The notes below the pieces were generated by a model that was not told where the DNA came from, ran no database searches, and was given only the letters and a program-made list of their open reading frames with translations. From NCBI RefSeq assembly GCF_022539255.1, contig NZ_JAKZBV010000001.1, forward strand, positions 4,154,001-4,218,000: 64,000 nucleotides of DNA. The letters are read 5' to 3'. The stretch comes from Sinomonas terrae (GTDB lineage: Bacteria; Actinomycetota; Actinomycetes; Actinomycetales; Micrococcaceae). A program made the translations under genes and the position numbers. This document shows positions 1 to 8,199 of this stretch, piece by piece. How positions within the stretch are numbered: the stretch's first letter is position 1; each line of letters opens with the position of its first letter.

Positions 1-55
1 CCAGCTCCTTGAGCAGTTGCAGCTGGGCCGGGCTCGGGTGCTCCGCAGCGGTCAT
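1..55 (-). CDS. 5' end of an unidentified gene running off the left edge
   Basis: Only the first 18 codons are inside the window, read leftward from an ATG at 53-55. They begin MTAAEHPSPAQLQLLKEL. A good ribosome binding site (GAAGGAGG) lies 8 nt before the ATG, so the start is credible. The visible residues are too few to name a family. It lies about 60 nt downstream of the small Cys-rich ORF at 118-378 in the same direction, so the two may share a transcript. Confidence 0.5.
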   Translation of the reverse strand, partial: MTAAEHPSPAQLQLLKEL

Positions 56-117
56 GGTCGACCCTCCTTCTCGTGTTTCCTGACGTTTTTTACACTCCGA
101 TCATAGTGTCATTTTCA

Positions 118-378
118 TCAATCGGATAGGGCCGGGCGTGCTGCTGCCACCCGGTGAGTGGGGGCATGGTGGTCGAGGTCGTAGCACGAGCGCCCGCAGG
201 CCAGGCAGCGCCAGATGGTGCGCTCGGCATTGACGCAGTTCATGGCGCCGTGCAGGAGGCAGCGCGGCTTGTTCCAGATCGGGTCCAGCGAGACACCCCG
301 GGTGCTGACTGTCGCCCGAAGAGACCATTCCCCGCGCGACTGGTTCGTGGCCGGGTTGAAGTTCGGGCTGTCGATCAT
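118..378 (-). CDS. small Cys-rich hypothetical protein, possibly 5'-truncated
   Basis: An 86-codon ORF with a Cys/His-rich middle (PRCLLHGAMNCVN, then WRCLACGRSCYDL) that could bind zinc. The frame stays open upstream of the ATG up to 420, reading CYEGSRTINIID just before it. A GAAGGAAG sequence lies about 20 nt upstream of the ATG, too far to be its ribosome binding site. The open upstream frame runs into the left end of the IS21-type element at 419, so the true N-terminus may have been removed by that element. I do not recognise the family. The function is unknown. Confidence 0.4.
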   Translation of the reverse strand: MIDSPNFNPATNQSRGEWSLRATVSTRGVSLDPIWNKPRCLLHGAMNCVNAERTIWRCLACGRSCYDLDHHAPTHRVAAARPALSD

Positions 379-537
379 GTCGATGATGTTGATGGTGCGG
401 CTTCCTTCGTAGCAAGCGTGTCAACGGCCAGTTGGTTTTCCCCGTGGACGGCCAGTTGTTCTCCCCGGTGGCGGCCATCTTTCCTCCCCACGTATGGCCA
501 GTTGATTCCCCGGTTCGGGTTTGGACTGTCTGTCGGG

Positions 538-1335
538 TCAGCGGAAGGGCGTCACCCCCTTGCCGGAGGCGGCTTGGGCGAGGCGGTAGGACTCGCCCTT
601 GGTCTCGACCCGGTGGGCGTGGTGCATGAACCTGTCCACCGTCGCGGTCGCGATGGTCTTGGGCATGATCTCGTCGAATCCGGCCGGGGCGAGGTTCGAG
701 CTGACCGCCATCGCCCGGCGCTCGTAGGCGGCGTCCACGAGGCGGTAGAACCCCTCGGCGGCGTCTGGGGAGACCGGGAGCAGGCCTATGTCGTCCACGA
801 TGATCAGATCGCTGCGCACGACCCTGGTCAGGGCCCGGGCGATGGAGTCGTCGGCGCGGTGCTTGCGCACCAGGGCGCCGAGATCCTCGATCCCGAACCA
901 GGACACGATCATGCCGGCCTCGACTGCCGCGTGGCCGAGCGCCTCGCAGAAGTGCGACTTCCCAGTCCCCGACGGCCCGTAGATCGCGAGATTCTCCCGC
1001 CGGCGGACCCATTCGAGGGACTTGAGTGCTTCCTGGGTCGGGCGCGGGATCGGGGAGAGCTCCTCGTCCCAGTCGCCGAAGGTCTTCCCTGCCGGGAAGC
1101 CGGCGGATTTGCGGCGGGTGATCAGGTTGGCGCGGTCGCGGCCGGCGACTTCCTCCGCGAGCAGGACCCGCACGAGCTCGGCCGGGTCCCAGCGCTGGGC
1201 CTTCGCGGTGGGGATCAGGTCCGTGAGCGCCTTGCGCATGTGGGGCAGCTTCAGCCGGCGGGTCAGCTCCAGGGCCTCGGCCAGCGGGTCGCCGTGGGCG
1301 CGGGCGACCACGGTCTGCATCGTTGTGATCGTCAC
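538..1335 (-). CDS. istB: IS21-type helper ATPase IstB (copy A)
   Basis: AAA+ helper protein that works with IstA in IS21 transposition. The Walker A motif GPSGTGKS and a Walker B stretch LIIVDDIGLL are visible. The frame is best started at the GTG at 1333-1335, whose TGA overlap with the istA stop (1332-1334) suggests translational coupling. An ATG at 1318-1320 is the alternative. The length (265 aa) is normal for IstB. No frameshift is seen, so the element could be functional. Confidence 0.9.
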   Translation of the reverse strand: MTITTMQTVVARAHGDPLAEALELTRRLKLPHMRKALTDLIPTAKAQRWDPAELVRVLLAEEVAGRDRANLITRRKSAGFPAGKTFGDWDEELSPIPRPTQEALKSLEWVRRRENLAIYGPSGTGKSHFCEALGHAAVEAGMIVSWFGIEDLGALVRKHRADDSIARALTRVVRSDLIIVDDIGLLPVSPDAAEGFYRLVDAAYERRAMAVSSNLAPAGFDEIMPKTIATATVDRFMHHAHRVETKGESYRLAQAASGKGVTPFR

Positions 1336-2864
1336 CGGTCCTCCTCCTCGCCCGTCATGTCGGCGGCGGCGGGCTCTGAGCCATCGAGGCGGCCCCAGCC
1401 GCCCGTGCCCGGCTGGAGGGAATGGGCCTCGGAGGCCCGGGAGGGCTCCACGTGGGCGAGCCCGGCCTGGTAGCCCAGGATCGAGACCAGGTCCCTGTCG
1501 GCGAACCTGCCCGTCGTCGCGGCCGTGCCCAGGGCCCGGTCGACCTGGTCGGTGCCGTAGAGCTTGGCGAACGCAACGGCCTCGGCCATCTTCGCGCGGA
1601 TCCGCCTGGCTCCCGCGGCGGCGGCCTCGACCAGCCACGCCTTGGCACCCGCGCCGAGCATCAGGAACGCTGCCTCCTCCGGGGTGGTCGCCCTGGGCTG
1701 GCGGTCCGCGGCCTCATCCGCCCGGGGCGGGTAGTGCGCGTCGTCCAGGACTGGGGTCCCGGGACGCCCGGTCGCATGCCGGGCCACCTCGCGGGCCTCC
1801 CCGCGCTCGGCCACGGAAGTGACGATGACCTCCTCGCCCGCCTCGCGCACCCAGACCCTGGTGTTGGCCAGCTCGTGCGGGACCGAGTACCGGACCCCGT
1901 TCATCGACACGGTCGCGTCCCAGTTCACCCGGCGGGTGGTCCCGAACACCACCGTGAACGGCGCCTTCGGAAGCAGATGCAGCCGCTCCCGCTCCGCAGC
2001 GAGCATCGCCGCCGGCGCCTGCCGTGTCTCCCGGTGCGGGCGGGCGTTGACCTCGTCGCAGAAATCGTGGCACGCCTTCTCCAACTGCCCGAAGGTGCGG
2101 TACTCCTCGAGCAGGTTCGCCGCCGTGGGCACCAGGTCCGCCTTCGAGATCCGCACCGTGGACTCCGAGCCGCCCTTGGACTGCGGGTCGGCGGGAACGC
2201 AGGTGCGCACGGTCATCCCGTAGTGGCGGCCCATCTCCACGATCTGCGGGTTGCGCACCGCGACCCTGGCGATGTGGTCGGCGGTCACGGTGCGCTCGTT
2301 GTCGGTCAGCGCGAACGCCGGGACCCCGCCCATCCTGCGCAGCGTGGCATCCATGCACGCCACGACCGTCGGCAGGCTCTTGTCCCAGATCGGGATCACG
2401 ACGCGGAACCGCGACCACGCCAGCCACGCGCACCACAGCAGCGTCGCCCGGCCCCCGATCCTCGGCCCCCATCCGTAGTCCCACTGCAGCCACAGCCCAG
2501 GCTCGACGATCCAGGGGCGGAACACGCGCCGCCGCCCCGCCGCGAACTGCGCCTTGGCCTCCGCGACCGTGCGCCTCGTGGTCCTCTCCGCGCCGGCGAA
2601 CCCCATCGCGACCAGCCGCTCATGGACCACATCCGCCCGGACCCGGCCTCCCGAGCGCTCGACGAGTTCTTCGATCTTCGGCAGGAACCCGTCGATCGGC
2701 CTGGCCCGCTGCCCCTTCTCGCGATCCGGCCCTCCGGCAGCCCGCAGCTTCACATACCTGGCCACCGTGTGATGGTCACACCCCGCGAGCTCCGCTGCGG
2801 CACGGTAGCTGCCGGTGAGGTCATACGCCTCAAGAATCTCCATGATCTCCTCGTTGCTCTTCAT
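1332..2864 (-). CDS. istA: IS21-type transposase IstA (copy A)
   Basis: A 510-aa DDE transposase. An N-terminal helix-turn-helix (about residues 1-45, with GSYRAAAELAGCDHHTVARY) is followed by an rve-type integrase core. The likely catalytic triad is D129 (LQWDYGWG), D188 (ALTDNERT) and E234 (SKGGSEST). The frame is intact and the gene overlaps istB by 4 nt. The start ATG at 2862-2864 gives the usual IstA N-terminus. It is distinct in sequence from the second IS21 element at 28.8-31.5 kb. Confidence 0.9.
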   Translation of the reverse strand: MKSNEEIMEILEAYDLTGSYRAAAELAGCDHHTVARYVKLRAAGGPDREKGQRARPIDGFLPKIEELVERSGGRVRADVVHERLVAMGFAGAERTTRRTVAEAKAQFAAGRRRVFRPWIVEPGLWLQWDYGWGPRIGGRATLLWCAWLAWSRFRVVIPIWDKSLPTVVACMDATLRRMGGVPAFALTDNERTVTADHIARVAVRNPQIVEMGRHYGMTVRTCVPADPQSKGGSESTVRISKADLVPTAANLLEEYRTFGQLEKACHDFCDEVNARPHRETRQAPAAMLAAERERLHLLPKAPFTVVFGTTRRVNWDATVSMNGVRYSVPHELANTRVWVREAGEEVIVTSVAERGEAREVARHATGRPGTPVLDDAHYPPRADEAADRQPRATTPEEAAFLMLGAGAKAWLVEAAAAGARRIRAKMAEAVAFAKLYGTDQVDRALGTAATTGRFADRDLVSILGYQAGLAHVEPSRASEAHSLQPGTGGWGRLDGSEPAAADMTGEEEDR

Positions 2865-2999
2865 CCGCGATCATCACCACGACCGGCGGAAGGAATCCCG
2901 CACCCGGGGAGAACAACTGGCCGTGGACGGGGAGAAAGAACTGGCCGTCAGCGGGGAACTATCTGGCCGCCAATGGGGAGAATCTCATGGCCGCTGACA

Positions 3000-3324
3000 G
3001 CCGGCGCAGGACCCGGGACACCGTCCGGGCCGGGACCCCGACCCGGGGCCCGAGCCTGTCGGGGCCTTCGCGGTGCTCGGCCCGGGCCGCGAGGACCCTC
3101 TGCTCGGTCTCGGGCGCGGTCCTGGCCGGCATCGAGTGCGGCCTCGAGGAGCGGGTCTCCAGACCGGCCTCGCCCTCGGCCCTGTGCCGGTCGATCCAAG
3201 TCTTCACGCACTTGCGGGAGACACCCATCGCCGCGGCAATATGGGCCTGCTTCCAGCCGTCCTGATGCCGTTGGACGATCAGCTTCCGCCCATGGACGGT
3301 CAGACGGGCGTTACGGTGGGACAC
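3000..3324 (-). pseudogene. IS481-family transposase, N-terminal fragment
   Basis: About 108 residues remain, starting at a GTG (3322-3324) behind GGAGG. They read SHRNARLTVHGRKLIVQR and GWKQAHIAAAMGVSRKCVKT, the helix-turn-helix and basic region of IS481 transposases, and break off at RTVSRVLRRL where the IS21 end begins. The whole DDE domain is missing and is not found left of the IS21 element. The gene cannot work. A 14-bp inverted repeat sits over its ribosome binding site (see findings). Confidence 0.8.
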
Positions 3325-3401
3325 GAGAACCTCCGGGTTGGAGTGGGCCTTAGACAAGCCACATCCCACCCGGAGGTTCTCCCACGTTCAACCAGGCTCG
3401 C

Positions 3402-4846
3402 GAGCTTGTCAAGTCTTCTGTGTAAGGGGCGGGGTCATAGGTAGGGGTTGATGCGGTCGGGGTAGGCGAGGGCGAGCTGGGCGAGGGCCTGCTTCCAGTT
3501 GGTGGTGACCTGGCCTTCGACGAGGCGTCCGTCGGCGTGGCGCTTGTCGGAGGGGACGTTCTGGTCGCGTTCGCGCTGGCGGTCGCGGGCGCGCTTGTCC
3601 TCGATGTTGCAGATGGCGAGCCAGAGGAGCTTGACGACGGCGTCGTCGTTGGGGAAGTGGCCGCGGTTCTTGATGATCTTGCGCAGCTGATAGTTCAGGG
3701 ACTCGATGGAGTTGGTGGTGTAGATGACGCGGCGCAGCATGGGCGGGAAGGCCAGGAACGGGGTGAAGCGCTCCCAGGCGTCGGCGAAGACGCGGACGGT
3801 GTTGGGGTTCCTCTTGCCGAGCTCGCTCGCGGCGAAGGCGTCCAGGGCGGCTCTGGCGGTGGGGGCGTCGGGGGCCTGGTAGACGGTCTTCAGGGCGGCG
3901 GCGACGGCCTTGCGGTGGCCGTAGTTCACGAAGCGCATGGCGGCGCGGATCAGGTGCACGACGCAGGTCTGGACCATCGAGCCCGGCCAGGTGGCCTCGA
4001 TCGCCTCGGGCAGGCCGGTGAGGCCGTCGCAGCAGACGACCAGGACGTCGGCGACGCCGCGGTTGGCCAGCTCGGCGCAGACCCCGGCCCAGAACTTGGC
4101 GCCCTCGGCGGCCTGGACCCAGATCCCGAGTACGTGCTTGATGCCCTCCAGGTCCACGCCGACGGCGATGCGGCCTTGTTGCGCACGTGGGCCCCGTCGC
4201 GGACCTTGACGACCAGGGCGTCCAGGTAGACCACCGGGTAGAAGGCCTCCAGGGGGCGCCGCTGCCAGGCCAGGACCTCCTCGAGGATCTCGTCGGTGAT
4301 CTTGGAGATGGTCTCGTGCGAGAGCTCGGTGCCGATGGTGGAGGCGAGATGGTGCTGGATGTCCCGGATCGTCATCCCGCCGGCGTAGAGGGAGATGATC
4401 ATCTCGTCCAGGCCCCCGAGACGCCGGGATCCCTTCGGGACCAGGCGCGGGGCGAAGGTCCCGTCCCGGTCGCGCGGCACCTCCAGGCCCACATCCCCGA
4501 CCTCGGTGGCGACCGTCTTCGGGCTCGTGCCGTTGCGCGAGTTCGGGAACGACGCTGCCTCCGGGTCGCCCTTCTCGTAGCCCAGATGGGAGCTCATCTC
4601 CGCCTGCAGGCCGCGCTCGAGGGCCGCCTTGAGAAGCCCGGGCAGCAGGCCCCCGTCGCCGGTGAGCTGGACCTCGCCCGAGTCGATCCTGGCGAAGAGA
4701 GCGTCCAGGGCCCCGGAGGCCTCCAGGTCCGCGGCGACCTCGGCCGTCGAGCGGCGCCGGCCCTGCTCCTCGTCCTCTGTCATGGTCATGATCCTGATCC
4801 CTTCAGATCCGGCCGTCACCCCTTACACAGAAGATCTGACACCTCC
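3402..4846 (-). mobile_element. IS256-family element, copy 1 (inactivated)
   Basis: 1445 bp, bounded by a perfect 8-bp target duplication AGGCTCGC at 3394-3401 and 4847-4854. The terminal repeats are GAGCTTGTCAAGTCTTCTGT on the left and, inverted, GGAGGTGTCAGATCTTCTGT on the right. Both continue into GTAAGGGG. It is nearly identical to copy 2 at 19678-21126 but 4 bp shorter. The missing bases break the transposase frame. It sits inside the end of the IS481 remnant. Confidence 0.93.
3435..4789 (-). pseudogene. IS256-family transposase, frameshifted by a 4-bp deletion
   Basis: The N-terminal part (from the ATG at 4787-4789) matches the intact copy at 19735-21093 up to VRNKAA. It then shifts frame near 4170, where CCAC present in the other copy is absent. 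The C-terminal frame resumes at 4157 with LEGIKHVLGIW and runs to the normal end INPYL. The DDE residues are split between two frames, so no active transposase is expected. The ends are intact, so it could still be moved in trans. Confidence 0.9.
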
Positions 4847-4880
4847 AGGCTCGCCGCTACCAACGTCCTGGCCGGGTACA

Positions 4881-5718
4881 CCTAGGCGGTGCGGTCAGGG
4901 ACAGGCTGCGCATGTACGACCACCTCGGCGGAGGCGACAGCTCCGTGGTCTACGGGCCCGCCACCGTCGAACGCTTCGGAGAGGCGGCCCAGAAGGCCGC
5001 CGCCGACGGCTTCACCGCGCTGAAGATCCTCGCCGTCCCCACCGGAGCGGGCCTGCCCAGCGACGACGACCTGGCCCGAGCCGCCGCGGCGATGCGGGGG
5101 GTGCGCGAAGCGGTCGGAGACGGCGTGGACATCATGGTCGACCTCCACGGCCGCACCAGCGCCGCCGGAGCGATCGCCTACGGCCACGCCCTCGCACCCT
5201 ACAGGCCCTGGTTCTTCGAAGAACCCTGCCAGCCCGGCAACCCCGAAGCACTCGCCTCCGTGGCCCGCGCCCTCCCCTTCCCTGTCGCCGCCGGAGAACG
5301 GCTGATCAGCCTCCAGGAATTCCGGACCCACCTCGCAGCCAACGCGTGCGCCATCCTCCAGCCCGACATCTGCCACGTCGGCGGCCCCACAGGGCTGCGG
5401 AAGATCGCCGCCCTGGCCGAAAGCCACCACATACCCCTGGCGCCCCACAACCCCCTCGGCCCCATCGCCACCGCCGTGAACCAGCACGTCGCCTTCGCCA
5501 CCCCCGGCGTCATCATCCAGGAAGTCATGCGCTCGGACGTGCCTTGGCGGAATGACGTGGTCAGCGGGACCTTCCCGATCGTCGACGGGTTCATCACCGA
5601 ACCCGCCGGCCCCGGCTGGGGCGTGACCGTCAACGAAGAAGCAGCCGCAGAACACCCCTACGAACCCGAGATCCAGATCAGCACCCGCGCCTCCGACGGA
5701 TCAGTGGCCGACTGGTGA
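4881..5718 (+). pseudogene. dgoD: galactonate dehydratase fragment, N-terminus lost to IS481
   Basis: Enolase-superfamily sequence that begins in mid-domain as GGAVRDRLRMYDHLGGGDSS and runs to a normal C-terminus. It keeps IMVDLHGRT (metal Asp and His), WFFEEPCQPGN, GERL and LAPHNPLGP, all aligned with the intact gene at 36420-37586. About 110 N-terminal residues are missing, replaced by the IS481 end at 4880. An internal ATG at 4912 could start a short product, but it would lack the capping domain and much of the barrel. It is followed by the decayed aldolase gene at 5806, as in an old operon. Confidence 0.85.
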
Positions 5719-5805
5719 ACCGTTCGATCCCACGAATCGCGGACCGCGCCCTATCGGCGGCCCCTCAGCACCGCCGTTCCGATACGACCCGAAACAGGAA
5801 ATCAG

Positions 5806-6639
5806 CATGAACATCATCGCCGGGGTCGTCCCGTCGTGCCGACCGTCTTCAACGAGGACGAAGAACTCGACCTGCACGGGCAGCGGCGCGTCATCGACTT
5901 CCTGGTCGATGCCAAGGCCGACGGCGCCTGCGTCCTGGCCAACTACTCCGAGCAGTTCTCCCTCACAGACGAGGAGCGCGACCAGGTCCTCAGGACCACC
6001 CTCGAGCACGCCGCGGGCAGGATCCCCGTGTGCGTCACCACCAGCCACTACAGCGCCCGCATCGCCCGCCAGCGCACCCTGGCCGCCCAGCGGGAGGGCG
6101 CGGCCATGGCCATGCTCATGGCACCGTTCTTCGGCACCACCGTCAGGGTCGACGAGGACGGAGTGGTCGAGTACTTCAAGCGCGTCACCGACGGGCTCGC
6201 GATCGACCTCATGAGCCAGGACGCCCCCATGAGCCCCACCCCCCTGCCCGTGGGGCTGCTGGCCCGGCTCGCGGCCGAAATCCCGCAGGTCAGGTACGTG
6301 AAGATCGAGATGCCCCAGACAGCGGACAAGCTGCGCGCCCTCGCCGCAGCGGCAGGCGGGGCCCTGCCGGGACTGTTCGACGGCGAGGAGGCCATCACCC
6401 TCATCCCGACCTGGAAGCCGGCGCGAGAGCGCCGCGGCCGCCTGGGAGGAGATCCTGCCCCTGATCCACTTCGAGAACCGCCAATGCGGCCTCCGCGCCA
6501 CCAAGGCCCTGATGAAGGAAGGCCGCATCATCAACAGCGACAAGACCAGGGCCCCCTCGGCGGGCTCCACCCCGACACCCGCGCCCAGCTCCTCGAGATC
6601 GCCAAACGCAAAGACCCCCTCATCCTGCACTGGGCATAA
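5806..6639 (+). pseudogene. decayed DHDPS/N-acetylneuraminate lyase family gene
   Basis: A close relative of the intact gene at 45257-46168, starting MNIIAGVV. One base is lost near 5830, shifting the frame after nine codons. The body then reads FNEDEELDLHG to QVRYVKIEMPQ (with the Schiff-base Lys region) and DGEEAITLIP. Near 6405-6425 another base is missing, and about 80 bp present in the intact copy are deleted between two GCCGGCGCG repeats. The end LGGLHPDT...LEIAKRKDP is readable only in another frame. No functional protein is expected. Confidence 0.88.
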
Positions 6640-7089
6640 TCCGTACAACTCCGACATGGCAAGAATCAGTCATCACCACCAGCCAATCGTTTAGAACCCC
6701 GCCTCCCTTGAGGCCGTTCCTTCCCTGCGGCGCGCCGTAGACGGCGACGTTCGATCTCTCGGCGCGGTCCTGACCGTCAGCCGCGAACAGATCCGGGCCA
6801 GCCCTCCGGCGGGGCCCTGGGCTAAGCCTCTTACAGCTGCTGGGCGAGCCATGACCCGTTCCACCAGACCGTTGTTTCTTGCCTCGCTGCCCCGCCATGG
6901 CCGGCAGTTCCCGGGTCTCCGTGCCGGTGTCAGGGTCTCCCGGTTACCATCGACATCAGGCACCGGGGAATCCTGTGGCGGTCGACACAGATGGGACCGT
7001 GCGACGGGCGCATGGTCCGATTTGGGCTTCAGCCCCGACCACTGACATGTGCGCCCGGGGGGATGCCGAGGAGACGGAGAGGAGTTGTG
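6640..7089. other. gene-free stretch after the aldolase pseudogene
   Basis: About 450 bp without a convincing ORF, with no ribosome binding site paired to a good frame. The last 30 bp hold the GAGACGGAGAGGAG sequence that serves the small membrane-protein gene at 7090. Otherwise I see nothing definable. Confidence 0.4.
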
Positions 7090-7305
7090 ATGGTGCGCGG
7101 CGTCGTGGATTCGCTGCCGTTCTACGTCGGACGCCTGCTCGTCGAGTGGCTGGTCTTCCTCGGGTCCTGCATGGTCCTGGTCGGCGTCTGGGCACTGGTC
7201 CTGCTGGTCGCCTCGGCGATCCTGCTCGCCCGGAGGATCGCCACGGGCGGCAGGTACCATCCGACGAAACGCTGCTTCGCCCGGCACTTCCCCTACTGGC
7301 TCTAG
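7090..7305 (+). CDS. small membrane protein of unknown function
   Basis: A 71-aa protein starting MVRGVVDSLPFYVG with one long hydrophobic stretch (about residues 18-48, LLVEWLVFLGSCMVLVGVWA and onward). It ends in a basic tail, RRIATGGRYHP...CFARHFPYWL. The start at 7090 is chosen over upstream in-frame codons because GAGAGGAG lies 6-8 nt before it. The topology suggests a single-span or hairpin inner-membrane peptide. I do not recognise a family, and no neighbour hints at a role. Confidence 0.5.
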   Translation: MVRGVVDSLPFYVGRLLVEWLVFLGSCMVLVGVWALVLLVASAILLARRIATGGRYHPTKRCFARHFPYWL

Positions 7306-8199
7306 GGACGGGGGAAGCTCCGGCTCAACGCTCGCCGGCCACAGACGGTGCTTCGCCACCGGTGACCTCGCCTCGTCCTGGGGAACTGTCCGCGCCACCG
7401 CCGACGATCTGAAAAGCGGCGGGGAATTCGTACCGGTTCGGATCGGCCCGATGTTGGCGGGGTCAATCCACGGTCGGGGCCGGTGGATCTCACTGCACCA
7501 GTGGATCGTTGTGGGCGTATCCGGCAGCGTCAAGGGGCGACATCTGCCAAGCCAGAGAGCTCGGCGGTAGATCTGTGACCTTCGCCGCCGCCGAGCTCTC
7601 CAACGGTGTGTGGGGCTTCCTTGCCCGTCGGTGGCAAACCAGAGCATTCCTGATTCGAGAAGGCCAGACCGGTAACGAAGGAAGCCCTTCTCACTACTCC
7701 TGTTACCGCTGCGAGCCCTTCGTCGACTCCACCTCGTGGCCCTCCCTCAGCGGCCTCGGTCGGGCTGCCCATCGCAGTCGGGCACTGGGGAATTCCGCGG
7801 CGAAAGCCTGATTGCCTGGCTGGCGATCGACCGATGCACGACGGCGCATGCCCAAGGGATCGAGCCCGATGACCTTGGGCCTCCCGACCAGGAAACCGCT
7901 TCGGCACGTGTCCCGGATGCCTCACGCGAGGGTCTCTGTCTTCGCCGGGCATCCCCTTCGTCAGGCCCCGCTGACGGCCCTGGCAGCGACCGCCGGCGAT
8001 CCCGTCGGATCCGGATCCGGGGTCGGCAGGCACCTGGGCCGGCGCCCTCCCGGACCCCGCCCGCCGGGGGGAAGCGAAATCTTAGAGGCTTCTTAGAACG
8101 CCGGGGCGATGATCGGCTCGTGGCCCCCAGCGACTGCGTCCCCGGCTGCCGGACCCGTGACGGGTCCGGCGCAGGTCGGCGTACCGGCCGGAAGGCGGG
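7306..8199. other. gene-free stretch with a relic IS21-type end
   Basis: Nearly 900 bp with no supported gene. Between about 7758 and 7808 the minus strand reads GGCTTTCGCCGCGGAATTCC and then CCAGTGCC. This matches the subterminal repeat of the IS21 element at 28778-31525 with few changes, so it is probably a leftover end. A CGGTAAC/GTTACCG inverted pair lies at about 7670-7710. The right end (8180-8199) is the leader of the penicillin-binding protein gene. Confidence 0.45.

Larger units (their letters stand above)
419..2999 (-). mobile_element. IS21-family element, copy A
   Basis: The element carries istA and istB in the usual overlapping order, read leftward. Its ends begin TGTCAACGGCCAGTT (left) and, on the other strand, TGTCAGCGGCCATGA (right). 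Each end holds several internal repeats of the form GGCCAGTTNNTTCCCC (about 425-515 and 2910-2990), as is typical of IS21 multiple transposase-binding sites. I see no target duplication: the left flank ends AGCAAGCG and the right flank begins GCCGGCGC. On the right it abuts an IS481 transposase fragment whose missing half is not on the left. This suggests a deletion or rearrangement after insertion. Confidence 0.88.
3000..4880 (-). mobile_element. IS481-family element remnant, interrupted by an IS256-type element
   Basis: What is left is the 5' part of the transposase (3000-3324), its leader, and one element end. That end reads TGTACCCGGCCAGGACGTTG from 4880 leftward. Its reverse complement could encode a TNVLAGYT tail like that of IS481 transposases, as expected if the coding end runs into the other terminal repeat. 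The end is split by the IS256-type element at 3402-4846. Immediately right of 4880 the galactonate dehydratase sequence resumes in mid-gene, so IS481 appears to have inserted into that gene. Confidence 0.6.

Noticed and set aside
154..3353. Long plus-strand open frames across the IS21 copy A region
   Set aside because: They are antisense shadows of istA and istB caused by high GC content. They have no ribosome binding sites and low-complexity composition.
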